From: Pedobacter quisquiliarum
GTDB lineage: Bacteria > Bacteroidota > Bacteroidia > Sphingobacteriales > Sphingobacteriaceae
Reading direction: 5' to 3'
Length of the DNA stretch: 64,000 nt
Assembly: GCF_014642175.1 (NCBI RefSeq)
Contig: NZ_BMIL01000005.1
Location: 265,576-329,575, forward strand
The notes beneath the pieces are model-generated. The model saw nothing but the letters and a program-made list of their open reading frames with translations. It was not told where the DNA came from and ran no database searches. The position numbers and the translations under genes were made by a program. Positions 26,321-34,370 of the stretch are shown here, one piece after another (within the stretch, counting starts at the first letter, position 1; the number at the start of each line of letters is the position of its first letter).

Positions 26321-27520
26321 ATGATTAAGAAGATCCTGTATAATCCGAATTTCATTTATATCTTCTCGTTCATTGTACCCTTTATCTTCTATTCTTTTGA
26401 ATGGTCTACGCTGTATCCCAAACTTAGGATGCCGCTGTTTATGTTCTACTTGTTCACTTTCATTATTTGTTTTTTAATAGGCTTACTGATCAATAAGACC
26501 AGACCTTTTAAGTACAAGCCCATTAAAGAAGTAAGCAGTAACATCTGGGTGATTCTTTTCATGTATGGCATGTACGGCTTAGAGGTGCTTTACTCTAGAA
26601 CGCTGCCCCTTTATGCCGTGTTAAAGGGTGACTTCAACTATACGGAGGATGCATTTGGGCTTCCTGTGGTGCATACTTTCCTGGTGTCATTCAATACCTT
26701 CTACGCGATTTACCTTTACCATCAATATATATCCAACAAAAAGGGGCGGATCTTCTGGATGTTCATCATTATGCTGGTACCTTTCATATTGCTTGTGTAT
26801 CGTTCTGCAATCCTGAATGTGCTGCTTGGTGCTTTGATTGTATTCCTCCTGCACCGTAAGGCGATCCCGCTTAAACTCATCCTAAAGACAGTAGTAGGTG
26901 TGCTGTTCGTATTTTTTATGTTTGGTTTTATGGGTAACCTGCGTTCCGCGGATGGAGATGCGACCTACATCCCAAGATCATCCGGTGCGACTGAGGAGTT
27001 TCTAAACAGCTATATTCCGAAGGAATTTTATTGGTCTTATCTCTATGTTGCCTCTCCGGTAGCCAATCTGCAGAATAACATCAATGAAGTGGTGGTAGAT
27101 GAGGGGGGGTATCGTGACCTCATACTGAATGAATTTCTTCCGGCCTTTGTAACCAAATTTTTCAGACCTGCTGAAGAAAAAACCTTTCATCAGATTAACC
27201 CCTTTCTTAATGTGGGTACCATTTACGTATTCAGCTTTTCTTATCTGCGCTGGACGGGGATATTTCTGATGTTCTTCTATTTCATTGCCATTGTTAATGT
27301 GTACTATTTGCTGGTTATTAAATCTGAAACCTACCGCGTAACTGGCCTTGCCATTTTATTCAACATTATTATCTTCGCAAATTTTCACAACACCATTGCT
27401 TACTCCGCATCAAGTCTGCAGCTGATATATCCGGTACTCTTATCTATGGGCACCTATCTGGTCAGACAGCGAAAAGCCAGAATAGCGCAGAAAGCGGCGT
27501 TGCCCAACCCCGGGCTTTAG
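26321..27520 (+). CDS. Wzy-like oligosaccharide repeat-unit polymerase (copy 2)
   Basis: A 399-residue polytopic membrane protein with ten or so hydrophobic segments and a large hydrophilic loop around residues 205-300 (SADGDATYIPRSSG through FFRPAEEKTFHQINPFL). Topology and location match Wzy-type polymerases; sequence identity within the class is usually too low for more. A short basic tail closes the protein. It ends the run of genes, leaving a 429-bp gap before the acetyltransferase gene. Confidence 0.65.
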   Translation: MIKKILYNPNFIYIFSFIVPFIFYSFEWSTLYPKLRMPLFMFYLFTFIICFLIGLLINKTRPFKYKPIKEVSSNIWVILFMYGMYGLEVLYSRTLPLYAVLKGDFNYTEDAFGLPVVHTFLVSFNTFYAIYLYHQYISNKKGRIFWMFIIMLVPFILLVYRSAILNVLLGALIVFLLHRKAIPLKLILKTVVGVLFVFFMFGFMGNLRSADGDATYIPRSSGATEEFLNSYIPKEFYWSYLYVASPVANLQNNINEVVVDEGGYRDLILNEFLPAFVTKFFRPAEEKTFHQINPFLNVGTIYVFSFSYLRWTGIFLMFFYFIAIVNVYYLLVIKSETYRVTGLAILFNIIIFANFHNTIAYSASSLQLIYPVLLSMGTYLVRQRKARIAQKAALPNPGL

Positions 27521-27949
27521 CTAGCCTTTCTGCTGTAAACGGTCGCGATCTAATTCCTCCAATATGGTGCTAGAGCTTAAGGCCAAACTATGCATTCGCA
27601 GCCTGCAGCCTTCCTCCTGGGAAAAGAAATATCTGCCGAAAGCTTGGAAATGCGGCTTCAGTGCAGCACTGGATACACAATTTGTAAATTGTCCTGGACC
27701 CGCCTGAAATTGGGTGAAGCCCCGAAAACCCCGCTCTTTTGTGCAGGAAAGCGTGAAATTGCACACTATTCTGCTGCATACTGCCGAAAATATATTTTGT
27801 AGATTGCTCTGCAAATCAAAGTATTAAACACCGGCGCTCCGGTCAATTTTGCATCTTTTCGGGCGGCTCTACTCCAGAAGTTCTGCTGCGCCTAATGAGG
27901 CTTAATATTTGATGATGGCTGTTTATTTATGGAGGATTAATGAAAGAAT
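27521..27949. other. Gene-free gap between polymerase and acetyltransferase genes
   Basis: Short frames of 60-97 codons exist on both strands (for example 27521-27814 on the - strand) but none resembles a protein I know and they overlap one another. The stretch holds a 7-bp inverted repeat (27677-27692), a 5-bp GC inverted repeat (27831-27844), and a near -7 motif CAATTTTG (27843-27850) that could drive the next operon. A GGAGG at 27931 precedes a six-codon frame (27940-27960) that overlaps the start of the next gene out of frame. Confidence 0.4.
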
Positions 27950-28501
27950 ATGGAGTTTGAGGTTTATCTCAGGGCGTTTAAACCTGAAGACGCCGTTTTT
28001 ATCAATGAATTACGGAAGAATAAAGCGATAGAAGAGAAAATTGGCGGCGTAACCAAATTCGTTTCCCTGGAACGCGAACAGCGCTGGGTGAATGACATCA
28101 TCAACAACGACGACCCCAGAAATGGCTGGCTTGCCGTATGTGAGGTGGGTGGCAATGATGACATCATCGGCTATGCTTCTGTAAACGACATCGACTACCG
28201 CAATGGTACCTGCATCGGGGGTGGCATAAAAGTGATTTCGCCAACACCCGGTAAATTCTATGGCCTTCAGGTCCTCTTACTCGGCATGCGCCACGCCTTT
28301 GAAGAACTGCGTATGGTGCGTTTTGCCGTTTTTGTGATGGAAGAGAACAAAGGTTCGCTTCGCATTATGGAACGTGCAGGACTGAAGCGTGAAGGCTTTC
28401 TCCGTAAATACATCTACAAAAACGGTGCACACCGTAATTGCTGGTTGCTGAGCATCACCGACGAGGAATACCGCGAGACCAAACAAAAATTCAATATATG
28501 A
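27950..28501 (+). CDS. GNAT N-acetyltransferase (RimJ/RimL type)
   Basis: A 183-residue acetyltransferase of the GNAT superfamily. It has the N-terminal YLRAFKPEDAVFINELRKN strand-helix, a central ISPTPGKFYGLQVLL stretch in place of the usual acetyl-CoA loop, and NKGSLRIMERAGLKREGFLRK, the RimL-type C-terminal motif, around residues 135-155. The 4-bp overlap with the downstream aminotransferase suggests that it acylates the amino sugar made by that enzyme, as WecD-type GNATs do. RimL enzymes also modify ribosomal proteins, but the context argues for sugar. Confidence 0.8.
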   Translation: MEFEVYLRAFKPEDAVFINELRKNKAIEEKIGGVTKFVSLEREQRWVNDIINNDDPRNGWLAVCEVGGNDDIIGYASVNDIDYRNGTCIGGGIKVISPTPGKFYGLQVLLLGMRHAFEELRMVRFAVFVMEENKGSLRIMERAGLKREGFLRKYIYKNGAHRNCWLLSITDEEYRETKQKFNI

Positions 28502-29583
28502 TCCCCATTACCAAACCGTTTATGCCTCCTCAGGAGGAATATGCACATTATTTAAAAGGGATCTGGCAACGCCAATGGATCACCAACATGGGCCCGCTTT
28601 CCAGCAACCTCGAGCTGATCATCAAAGATTACCTCAAAGTGAATCACCTGCTGTATGTAACCAATGGCACCGTAGCACTAGAAATGGCGATGAAAGGCCT
28701 GGAACTGCAAGGAGAGGTGATTACCACTGCTTTCTCCTTCGTAGCCACCACCAGCAGCATCGTTTGGGCAGGCTGTCAACCGGTATTCGTAGACATTGAT
28801 GCCGAGTCGCTGAACATCGATCCGACGAAGATCGAAGCGTCCATCACCGATAAAACCTGCGCCATCCTGGCTACGCACGTCTACGGCAATCCATGCGATG
28901 TGGAAGCCATAGATGCCATCGCCAAAAAACACAACCTTAAAGTTATTTACGACGGTGCCCATGCCTTTGGCGTGCAGGTAAACGGCCAGTCCATATTCAA
29001 CTATGGCGACGTTTCCATCTGCAGCCTCCATGCCACCAAGTTGTACCACTCTATAGAAGGGGGACTGATCATGACCAATGATCCGGAATTCCTGAAAAAA
29101 CTGGCGCTGATGCGCAACTTCGGCTTTAATGGTCCGGAAGCCTTCGCCGCACTGGGCATTAACGGTAAAAACTCGGAATTTCATGCCGCCATGGGTCTGG
29201 TGAACATTACGCACCTGCCGGAAATTATGGAAAAACGCCAGACCATCAGCGACCGCTACGACCGCAACTTGCAAGGGCTTCGGGCGAAACGTCCGACCTG
29301 GCATGCACAATCGGCCAATAACTACGCCTACTATCCGCTTGTATTTGAAGACATGCAGCTCATGCTGAACTGTATGGAATACCTGAAGGTGAATGAAATC
29401 TTTACCCGCCGGTATTTTTATCCATCCCTGGCCAGCTCATTACCGTATATGGAGTATAAGAAGCTTGAAGTGACAGAAGACATCTCGAGCAGGGTGCTCT
29501 GCCTGCCGCTGTATTGCGATCTGACCACCGAAGAAGTTGATTTGATTAGTCGTTTGATGCTGCGTGTGCAGAATAATTCGTAG
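28498..29583 (+). CDS. DegT/DnrJ/EryC1 sugar aminotransferase, VioA-like
   Basis: A 361-residue PLP enzyme that aminates a nucleotide-linked keto sugar. It starts IPITKPFMPPQEEY and continues with QWITNMGPLSS, TNGTVALEMAM and AFSFVATTSSIVW. The PLP-binding Lys lies in SLHATKLYHSIEGG (about residues 177-190). The HATK form and overall pattern resemble VioA, which makes dTDP-4-amino-4,6-dideoxyglucose from the dTDP-4-keto-6-deoxy sugar. Start ATG 28498 gives an ATGA overlap with the GNAT gene; the open frame up to 28438 lies inside that gene. No RmlA or active RmlB is in the window to supply the substrate. Confidence 0.82.
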   Translation: MIPITKPFMPPQEEYAHYLKGIWQRQWITNMGPLSSNLELIIKDYLKVNHLLYVTNGTVALEMAMKGLELQGEVITTAFSFVATTSSIVWAGCQPVFVDIDAESLNIDPTKIEASITDKTCAILATHVYGNPCDVEAIDAIAKKHNLKVIYDGAHAFGVQVNGQSIFNYGDVSICSLHATKLYHSIEGGLIMTNDPEFLKKLALMRNFGFNGPEAFAALGINGKNSEFHAAMGLVNITHLPEIMEKRQTISDRYDRNLQGLRAKRPTWHAQSANNYAYYPLVFEDMQLMLNCMEYLKVNEIFTRRYFYPSLASSLPYMEYKKLEVTEDISSRVLCLPLYCDLTTEEVDLISRLMLRVQNNS

Positions 29584-29586
29584 TTA

Positions 29587-30480
29587 ATGAAGGTATCGGT
29601 TTGTGTAATAACATATAATCACGAAGCCTATATTGAGGCTTGCCTGCAGGGGATTGTAAGTCAGGTGCTTGATGCAGACTACGAAATTGTGATTGGCGAT
29701 GACTGCTCGGCCGACGGTACCCTGGCGATCCTGAAGAGATATGCTGCGGAATACCCCGAGAAGATCAAACTGATTGCGGGCACCAGCAACGTGGGCATGA
29801 CCGCGAATGGACTGCGGACCTTTGCGGCCTGCTCCGGTGAATACCTGGCGATTTGTGAAGGTGACGACTACTGGACGGATCCGAACAAGCTGCAACGTCA
29901 GGTGGATTTTCTGGATGCCAATCCGGGCTATAGCATGGTTGCAGAAAACGGCCTCGTGATAGATACCACCCGAGGAATTGAACACCCTTTTAATACCATT
30001 GAGGAGCGGGACCTGGAAATACACCACCTGCTGGCGCGCCGGCAATTCCCGACCGCTTCTGTACTGCTGCGCAGGGGTCTGCTGGATGCTTCCCTGCTGA
30101 ATTATAAGTTTAGCGCCGATACTTTCCTGTGGTGCTTCCTGGCGCAAAAGGGCAAGATTCGTTACTTACCGATACTTTCTTCCGTGTACCGCAAGGGTAC
30201 GCATGGCATTGTGCTTTCATCAGATAAGCTGGAATGGGCTTTCCTGATGGAGAAGTGGAACAACGATATTGCTCAGATTCTGCCGAAAGGCTTTGATCAG
30301 GAGCTGCTGAAACGCAGGAACTACACGGAGTTTATCAAGGTATTCTTCTTCTGTGCCAATCGCGGCGACCTGAAGAAAGCGATGCTTTCATTGAAGAAGT
30401 GTTTCAAATATCAGCCGATGCGTACTGCGCAGGCTGTGTCGAAGTTCTTGTATCGCAAAATTACGGTATCATCGAAGTGA
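29587..30480 (+). CDS. Glycosyltransferase family 2
   Basis: A 297-residue GT2 enzyme. It has SVCVITYNHEAYIEACLQGI at the N-terminus, IVIGDDCSADGT around residue 35 and ICEGDDYWTDPNKLQ (metal-binding DD) around residue 95, then a helical C-terminal region rich in Lys. It starts 3 bp after the aminotransferase and is probably the transferase that uses the acylated amino sugar made by the two genes before it. It is the last polysaccharide gene; a repeat-filled gap follows. Confidence 0.85.
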   Translation: MKVSVCVITYNHEAYIEACLQGIVSQVLDADYEIVIGDDCSADGTLAILKRYAAEYPEKIKLIAGTSNVGMTANGLRTFAACSGEYLAICEGDDYWTDPNKLQRQVDFLDANPGYSMVAENGLVIDTTRGIEHPFNTIEERDLEIHHLLARRQFPTASVLLRRGLLDASLLNYKFSADTFLWCFLAQKGKIRYLPILSSVYRKGTHGIVLSSDKLEWAFLMEKWNNDIAQILPKGFDQELLKRRNYTEFIKVFFFCANRGDLKKAMLSLKKCFKYQPMRTAQAVSKFLYRKITVSSK

Positions 30481-31080
30481 GGTTATTTGAGGTTTCGGGT
30501 GTTATAAGGCGTGTTGCGGTGTAGCATGTTTTAGTTACCATCTCCGAGAATAGGTGTAGGAGTCGATTTGAGATTTCAATCAGTTGCCACCAGACTCCAC
30601 ACTATACGCTTGTCTTCAAACCAGTAACGAACCATCACGATTATCACAGAATCAGCAAGCGCGATATAGAAAGCTGGAAATACATTGCGTATTCAAGTAT
30701 AGCTTATAGCTTTTTTCAAGTCATGTCTGATTTCATGTGTTACAGGGCGCCAAGATCACTTAGATGTTTTTAAAGTAATTTCTGATCTCAAACATTGCAT
30801 TGCGTATTCAAGTATAGCTTGTTTCAGATTGCTGTACTTTTAAAATAGGTGTCTTTGAAGTGAATCTAGTTATTATGCGTTGCAGTGCGTGTTCGAGTAT
30901 AGCTTTCTTCATGTTATTTGAGCTTTCAGGTATTGCAAGGCGATACAATAATTGATGGCGCCTTTGATTAACTTCTGATTTCATGTGTTGTGAGGCGATT
31001 AGGGATAGCTTGTTTCAGGTTGCTGCATCCCTAGAATAGGCTTCTAAATTTATTTGAGATTTCAGGTGTTGCATGGCTTG
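30481..31080. repeat. Degenerate interspersed repeat array (unit about 85-115 bp)
   Basis: The gap 30481-31131 holds no gene. A 23-bp motif (CATTGCGTATTCAAGTATAG plus CTT) occurs at 30683-30705, is repeated exactly at 30798-30820 (115 bp later), and recurs with changes at 30883-30905. A second motif related to TTTGAGATTTCAGGTGTTGC occurs near 30486, 30727, 30782, 30915, 30973 and 31052. A third, GATAGCTTGTTTCAGGTTGC, occurs near 30814 and 31004. Copies are diverged and unevenly spaced. The + strand is richer in G than C. Confidence 0.75.
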
Positions 31081-31131
31081 AATCTTTGATTTTTGTTCTA
31101 ATTTACACGCTGAAAAATTGAAGCTTATATT

Positions 31132-31824
31132 ATGAAACCTTCCCGTATCCTCATATTCGTATTGATCTTTATGGCTGTTCAAACTGCACAGGCTCAGCAA
31201 AATGACGACTGGCCAAATCTGAAGAAATATCGCGAGGCGAATGCCAAGCTTAGTGCCCCGGCCGCGAACGAGCAGCGTGTGGTTTTTATGGGGAACTCCA
31301 TCACCGAAGGCTGGATCAATCAACGTCCGGAATTCTTTAACGGTCGCCCGTACATCAACCGCGGGATTGGCGGACAAACCACGCCGCAGATGCTGATTCG
31401 CTTTCGCGCAGACGTGGTTGCACTAAAGCCTAAAGTGGTCGTGCTCCTTTGCGGCATCAACGACATTGCAGGAAATACCGGTCCTTCCACCCTGGAGATG
31501 ATTGAAGATAACATCGCCTCCATGACCGAAATCGCACTGGCCAACAACATAAAAGTGGTCCTGTCTTCGGTACTGCCTGCATACGATTTCCCTTGGCGCC
31601 CCAACATGGAGCCTGCGCCCAAAGTAATGGCCCTGAATAAATGGATTAAAGCCTACGCTGCCCAGAAGAAAGTGGTTTACCTGGATTACTTTTCTGCAAT
31701 GGTGGATGAACGTAACGGCATGAAATCGATCTATCATACCGATGAAGTGCATCCGAACAAAGCTGGTTATGCCGTGATGGAACCCCTTGTAGAACAAGCC
31801 ATCAAAAAAGCATTAAAGCAGTAA
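31132..31824 (+). CDS. Exported SGNH/GDSL-family hydrolase
   Basis: A 230-residue secreted esterase/lipase-fold protein with a signal peptide (residues 1-22, ending AQAQ). Block I is FMGNSITEGW with the nucleophile Ser, block II has the Gly in RGIGGQT, block III is LLCGINDI with the Asn, and block V is DEVHPNKAGY with the catalytic Asp and His. These are all the SGNH residues, so it should be active. The closest described relatives are platelet-activating-factor acetylhydrolase-like GDSL enzymes, many of which in Bacteroidota deacetylate carbohydrates. The substrate here is unknown. A terminator follows. Confidence 0.85.
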   Translation: MKPSRILIFVLIFMAVQTAQAQQNDDWPNLKKYREANAKLSAPAANEQRVVFMGNSITEGWINQRPEFFNGRPYINRGIGGQTTPQMLIRFRADVVALKPKVVVLLCGINDIAGNTGPSTLEMIEDNIASMTEIALANNIKVVLSSVLPAYDFPWRPNMEPAPKVMALNKWIKAYAAQKKVVYLDYFSAMVDERNGMKSIYHTDEVHPNKAGYAVMEPLVEQAIKKALKQ

Positions 31825-31842
31825 AATGCCCTGGATTGTCGC

Positions 31843-31867
31843 CCGCAATATCCTGCGGTAGTTTTTT
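31843..31867 (+). terminator. Probable intrinsic terminator after the SGNH hydrolase gene
   Basis: A short GC stem (CCGCA at 31843-31847 with TGCGG at 31854-31858, 6-nt loop) is followed after 3 nt by six T residues. Confidence 0.6.
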
Positions 31868-31988
31868 GATAATCCCTCCGGATCATTTTGCACCTTTCCA
31901 TATTTTAGGAATTATTATCGTATTTTAGTGTCTTAAATGTTGCCGTGTCTCCATATATTCAACATCAAACTAAAGGTCTTTTACTACA

Positions 31989-33968
31989 ATGACAGCGTTT
32001 CCAAAGCCCCAAGATGCGGCGAGACTGCATAGCGCAGTGCTTGAACTGGAAATTCTGAATTCTCCTGAAGAAGGGGATTTTGACCAGATGAGTTTATTGG
32101 CCGCTTTGCTTTGTGAAGCGCCCATGGCCATGATCGGCTTCCGCAATATGGACCAGATCTGGTATAAGAGCCGGCACGGCATGTCCGCCTTTACGGAACA
32201 GTCCGTGCGCCCATTGCAGGACGATCAGCAACAATCGCTGATCCTTGAAGATGCAAGGACCGACCCACGTACAGCAGCACACCCCATGGTGGTGGCACTG
32301 GACATCCATGCACTGGCCGTCGTGCCGTTGCTTAATGCAGAGGGATTGGCGATTGGTCATCTGGCCGTTGCCGACAATAAAGCGCGGACATTCAGTCCAC
32401 ATCAACTCCAGGGGCTGGAGATTATGGCGGGGCAGCTGATCAATATGCTTAGCTGCAGGCAGCTGCGACAGGAACATGCTAAAAACAGGCTGGCGAATGA
32501 AGCCGGACTGAAAGAGATTATAGACATTTTTGAAGATGCGGTAGATGCCGTCTACATGCTGGATGCAGAATTGAGAATTCGTAGCTGGAACCAACGCGCG
32601 GCAGAGCTATTTGGCTGGCCGGAAGAAGCGGTGAAGGGCAGGTTTTTTCATGAGGCAATTATACCGGAGCGGAATCATAATAATTTCGTGAAGGTTCGTA
32701 ATCAGCATGTGAAGGATGGCTTACCCAAGCAGAACTTTGAAATGGTGCTGCGCCGTAGCGACGGTACAGAGTTTAGTTCCACCCTGGGCGTTTCACCAAC
32801 CTACATCAATGGTGCGTTGTACTACATCATCACGGCCAGGGAGCTGACCGACAGGCGCATCATCACCCGTGAACTGGAAAAACAAAAGTTGTTCTACGAG
32901 AACATTCTAAATAAAATACCTACTGACATCGCCGTGTTCGATCTGGATCACCGCTATGTATTTGTAAACCCCGGTGCCATTAAGGATCCGAAGCTGCGCA
33001 AAAAGATCATCGGCATGGATGATTTTGAATATGCCAGATTCAGAGGCCGGGATGAAAATGTTGCCCGCAAAAGGCGTGAGCAGTTCCTGGAAGCTAAACA
33101 AACTGGGAAAGTGGTGCGCTGGGAAGATAGTATCAAAAATCCGCAGGGACAGACGGTCACCGTGCTGAGAAGGATTTTTCCGGTACACGATGAGGAAGGC
33201 GAACTGGTGCTCTTCATCGGTTTCGGTATTGACATTACAGAAAGAAAATTATTAGAAGAAAAGCAGTCGGTTATGATGAAGCAGCTCTCTGCTCAGAATA
33301 CCCAACTGCTTGACTTCTGCAACATCGTTTCTCATAACCTGCGTGGACCGCTGATTAACATGTCTATGCTGGTGGAATTTATTGAAGAAAGTAACGACTA
33401 TGATGAAATTAAACTGTTGACTTCTAAGCTGAAGCCGGTTATTGACAGTTTAAATACGACCTTTAATGAACTTGTCGAATCTATACAGGTTCGCCAGGAT
33501 ATGGAGGTAGCCACCGAGGAAATCGTGCTGCAGGATTATCTGCAACGGACACTGGATGGCCTGAAAATGGAAATTAATAAGACAGAAGCTGAAATCATCG
33601 TTAACTTTGACGACGCGCCGGTGGTCAATTATCCACCGAAATACCTAAGCAGTATTTTTCATAACCTGGTTAGCAATGCCCTGAAATACCGCTCTCCGGA
33701 CCGAAAACCCCGGATAGAACTGAGCACCAGAAAGAACCCGAACTCGGTGTTGCTGATGGTGCGCGATAACGGTCTGGGCATTGACCTGATGAAGCACAAA
33801 GACAATGTTTTTAAAATAGGAAAGGTGTTTCATAAACACCCGAATGCGAAAGGCTTAGGCTTATATATGACAAAGACACAGATTGAGGCAATGGGTGGAA
33901 AGATCTGGGTAGAGAGTACTGCAGACCAGGGAGCAGTTTTTTATATCGTATTTAATAATCAACAGTAA
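31989..33968 (+). CDS. GAF/PAS sensor histidine kinase (soluble)
   Basis: A 659-residue kinase with no transmembrane segment. It has an N-terminal GAF domain (about residues 20-155), two PAS domains (about 178-285 and 300-418, the second ending in the VLFIGFGIDITERK linker), and a HisKA-type dimerisation helix with phospho-acceptor His449 in SHNLRGP. The HATPase domain follows, with NLVSNALKYRSP (N box), DNGLGI (G1) and AKGLGLYMTK (G2). The HNLRGP form is common in Bacteroidota. It lies 5 bp before a single-domain receiver gene, the likely phosphate acceptor. Signal unknown; GAF and PAS domains often sense small molecules, redox state or light. Confidence 0.9.
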   Translation: MTAFPKPQDAARLHSAVLELEILNSPEEGDFDQMSLLAALLCEAPMAMIGFRNMDQIWYKSRHGMSAFTEQSVRPLQDDQQQSLILEDARTDPRTAAHPMVVALDIHALAVVPLLNAEGLAIGHLAVADNKARTFSPHQLQGLEIMAGQLINMLSCRQLRQEHAKNRLANEAGLKEIIDIFEDAVDAVYMLDAELRIRSWNQRAAELFGWPEEAVKGRFFHEAIIPERNHNNFVKVRNQHVKDGLPKQNFEMVLRRSDGTEFSSTLGVSPTYINGALYYIITARELTDRRIITRELEKQKLFYENILNKIPTDIAVFDLDHRYVFVNPGAIKDPKLRKKIIGMDDFEYARFRGRDENVARKRREQFLEAKQTGKVVRWEDSIKNPQGQTVTVLRRIFPVHDEEGELVLFIGFGIDITERKLLEEKQSVMMKQLSAQNTQLLDFCNIVSHNLRGPLINMSMLVEFIEESNDYDEIKLLTSKLKPVIDSLNTTFNELVESIQVRQDMEVATEEIVLQDYLQRTLDGLKMEINKTEAEIIVNFDDAPVVNYPPKYLSSIFHNLVSNALKYRSPDRKPRIELSTRKNPNSVLLMVRDNGLGIDLMKHKDNVFKIGKVFHKHPNAKGLGLYMTKTQIEAMGGKIWVESTADQGAVFYIVFNNQQ

Positions 33969-33973
33969 GGGAT

Positions 33974-34363
33974 ATGAAACGGGTTTGGTTGATTGATGAT
34001 GATGAAGTGTTCGTATTCTTAACGAAAAAGTTAATAGCACAAACCGAGCAGGCGGTAATTCTGGAGACCTACATTAATGGGCAGGAAGCGATTGACCGCC
34101 TTCGGGAGATTTCTGCTGATGAATCTGCACTGCCCGATTTAGTATTGCTGGATCTGAATATGCCCGTGATGGATGGCTGGGAATTTCTGAATGCCTTTCA
34201 GGAGGTGGAATTTAGTGCTCCTGACAAAATTCATTTATATATTGTGACCTCTTCCATTTCACCATACGAAGTGGAAAGGGCCAAGCAGATTCCTGCAGTG
34301 CAGGAGTTTATTGTGAAGCCCATGGTGAAACAAAAGTTCGTAGAATTAATTAGCGCCTTATAA
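33974..34363 (+). CDS. Single-domain response regulator
   Basis: A 129-residue stand-alone receiver domain. It has the acidic pair in WLIDDDEVF, phospho-acceptor Asp60 in LVLLDLNMPVMDGW, the Thr/Ser switch residue in IVTSS and the conserved Lys in FIVKPM. There is no output domain, so it works like CheY or Spo0F, through protein contacts or as a phosphorelay shuttle. It lies in the same operon as the GAF/PAS kinase. Confidence 0.9.
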   Translation: MKRVWLIDDDEVFVFLTKKLIAQTEQAVILETYINGQEAIDRLREISADESALPDLVLLDLNMPVMDGWEFLNAFQEVEFSAPDKIHLYIVTSSISPYEVERAKQIPAVQEFIVKPMVKQKFVELISAL

Positions 34364-34370
34364 TACATAC

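Noticed and set aside
27521..27814. 97-codon - strand frame and overlapping 70-codon + strand frame in the polymerase-acetyltransferase gap
   Set aside because: They overlap each other, have no signal, motif or start context, and Cys/Phe/Ser-rich composition unlike neighbouring proteins. Kept only as part of the gap description.
28678..29310. 210-codon open frame on the - strand
   Set aside because: It lies entirely antisense to the well-supported DegT-family aminotransferase gene, in a region of biased codon use, and its product resembles nothing I know.
29584..30147. 187-codon open frame on the - strand, and the similar one at 34956-35522
   Set aside because: Both are antisense shadows of genes with clear motifs (GT2 at 29587 and aminotransferase at 34371).
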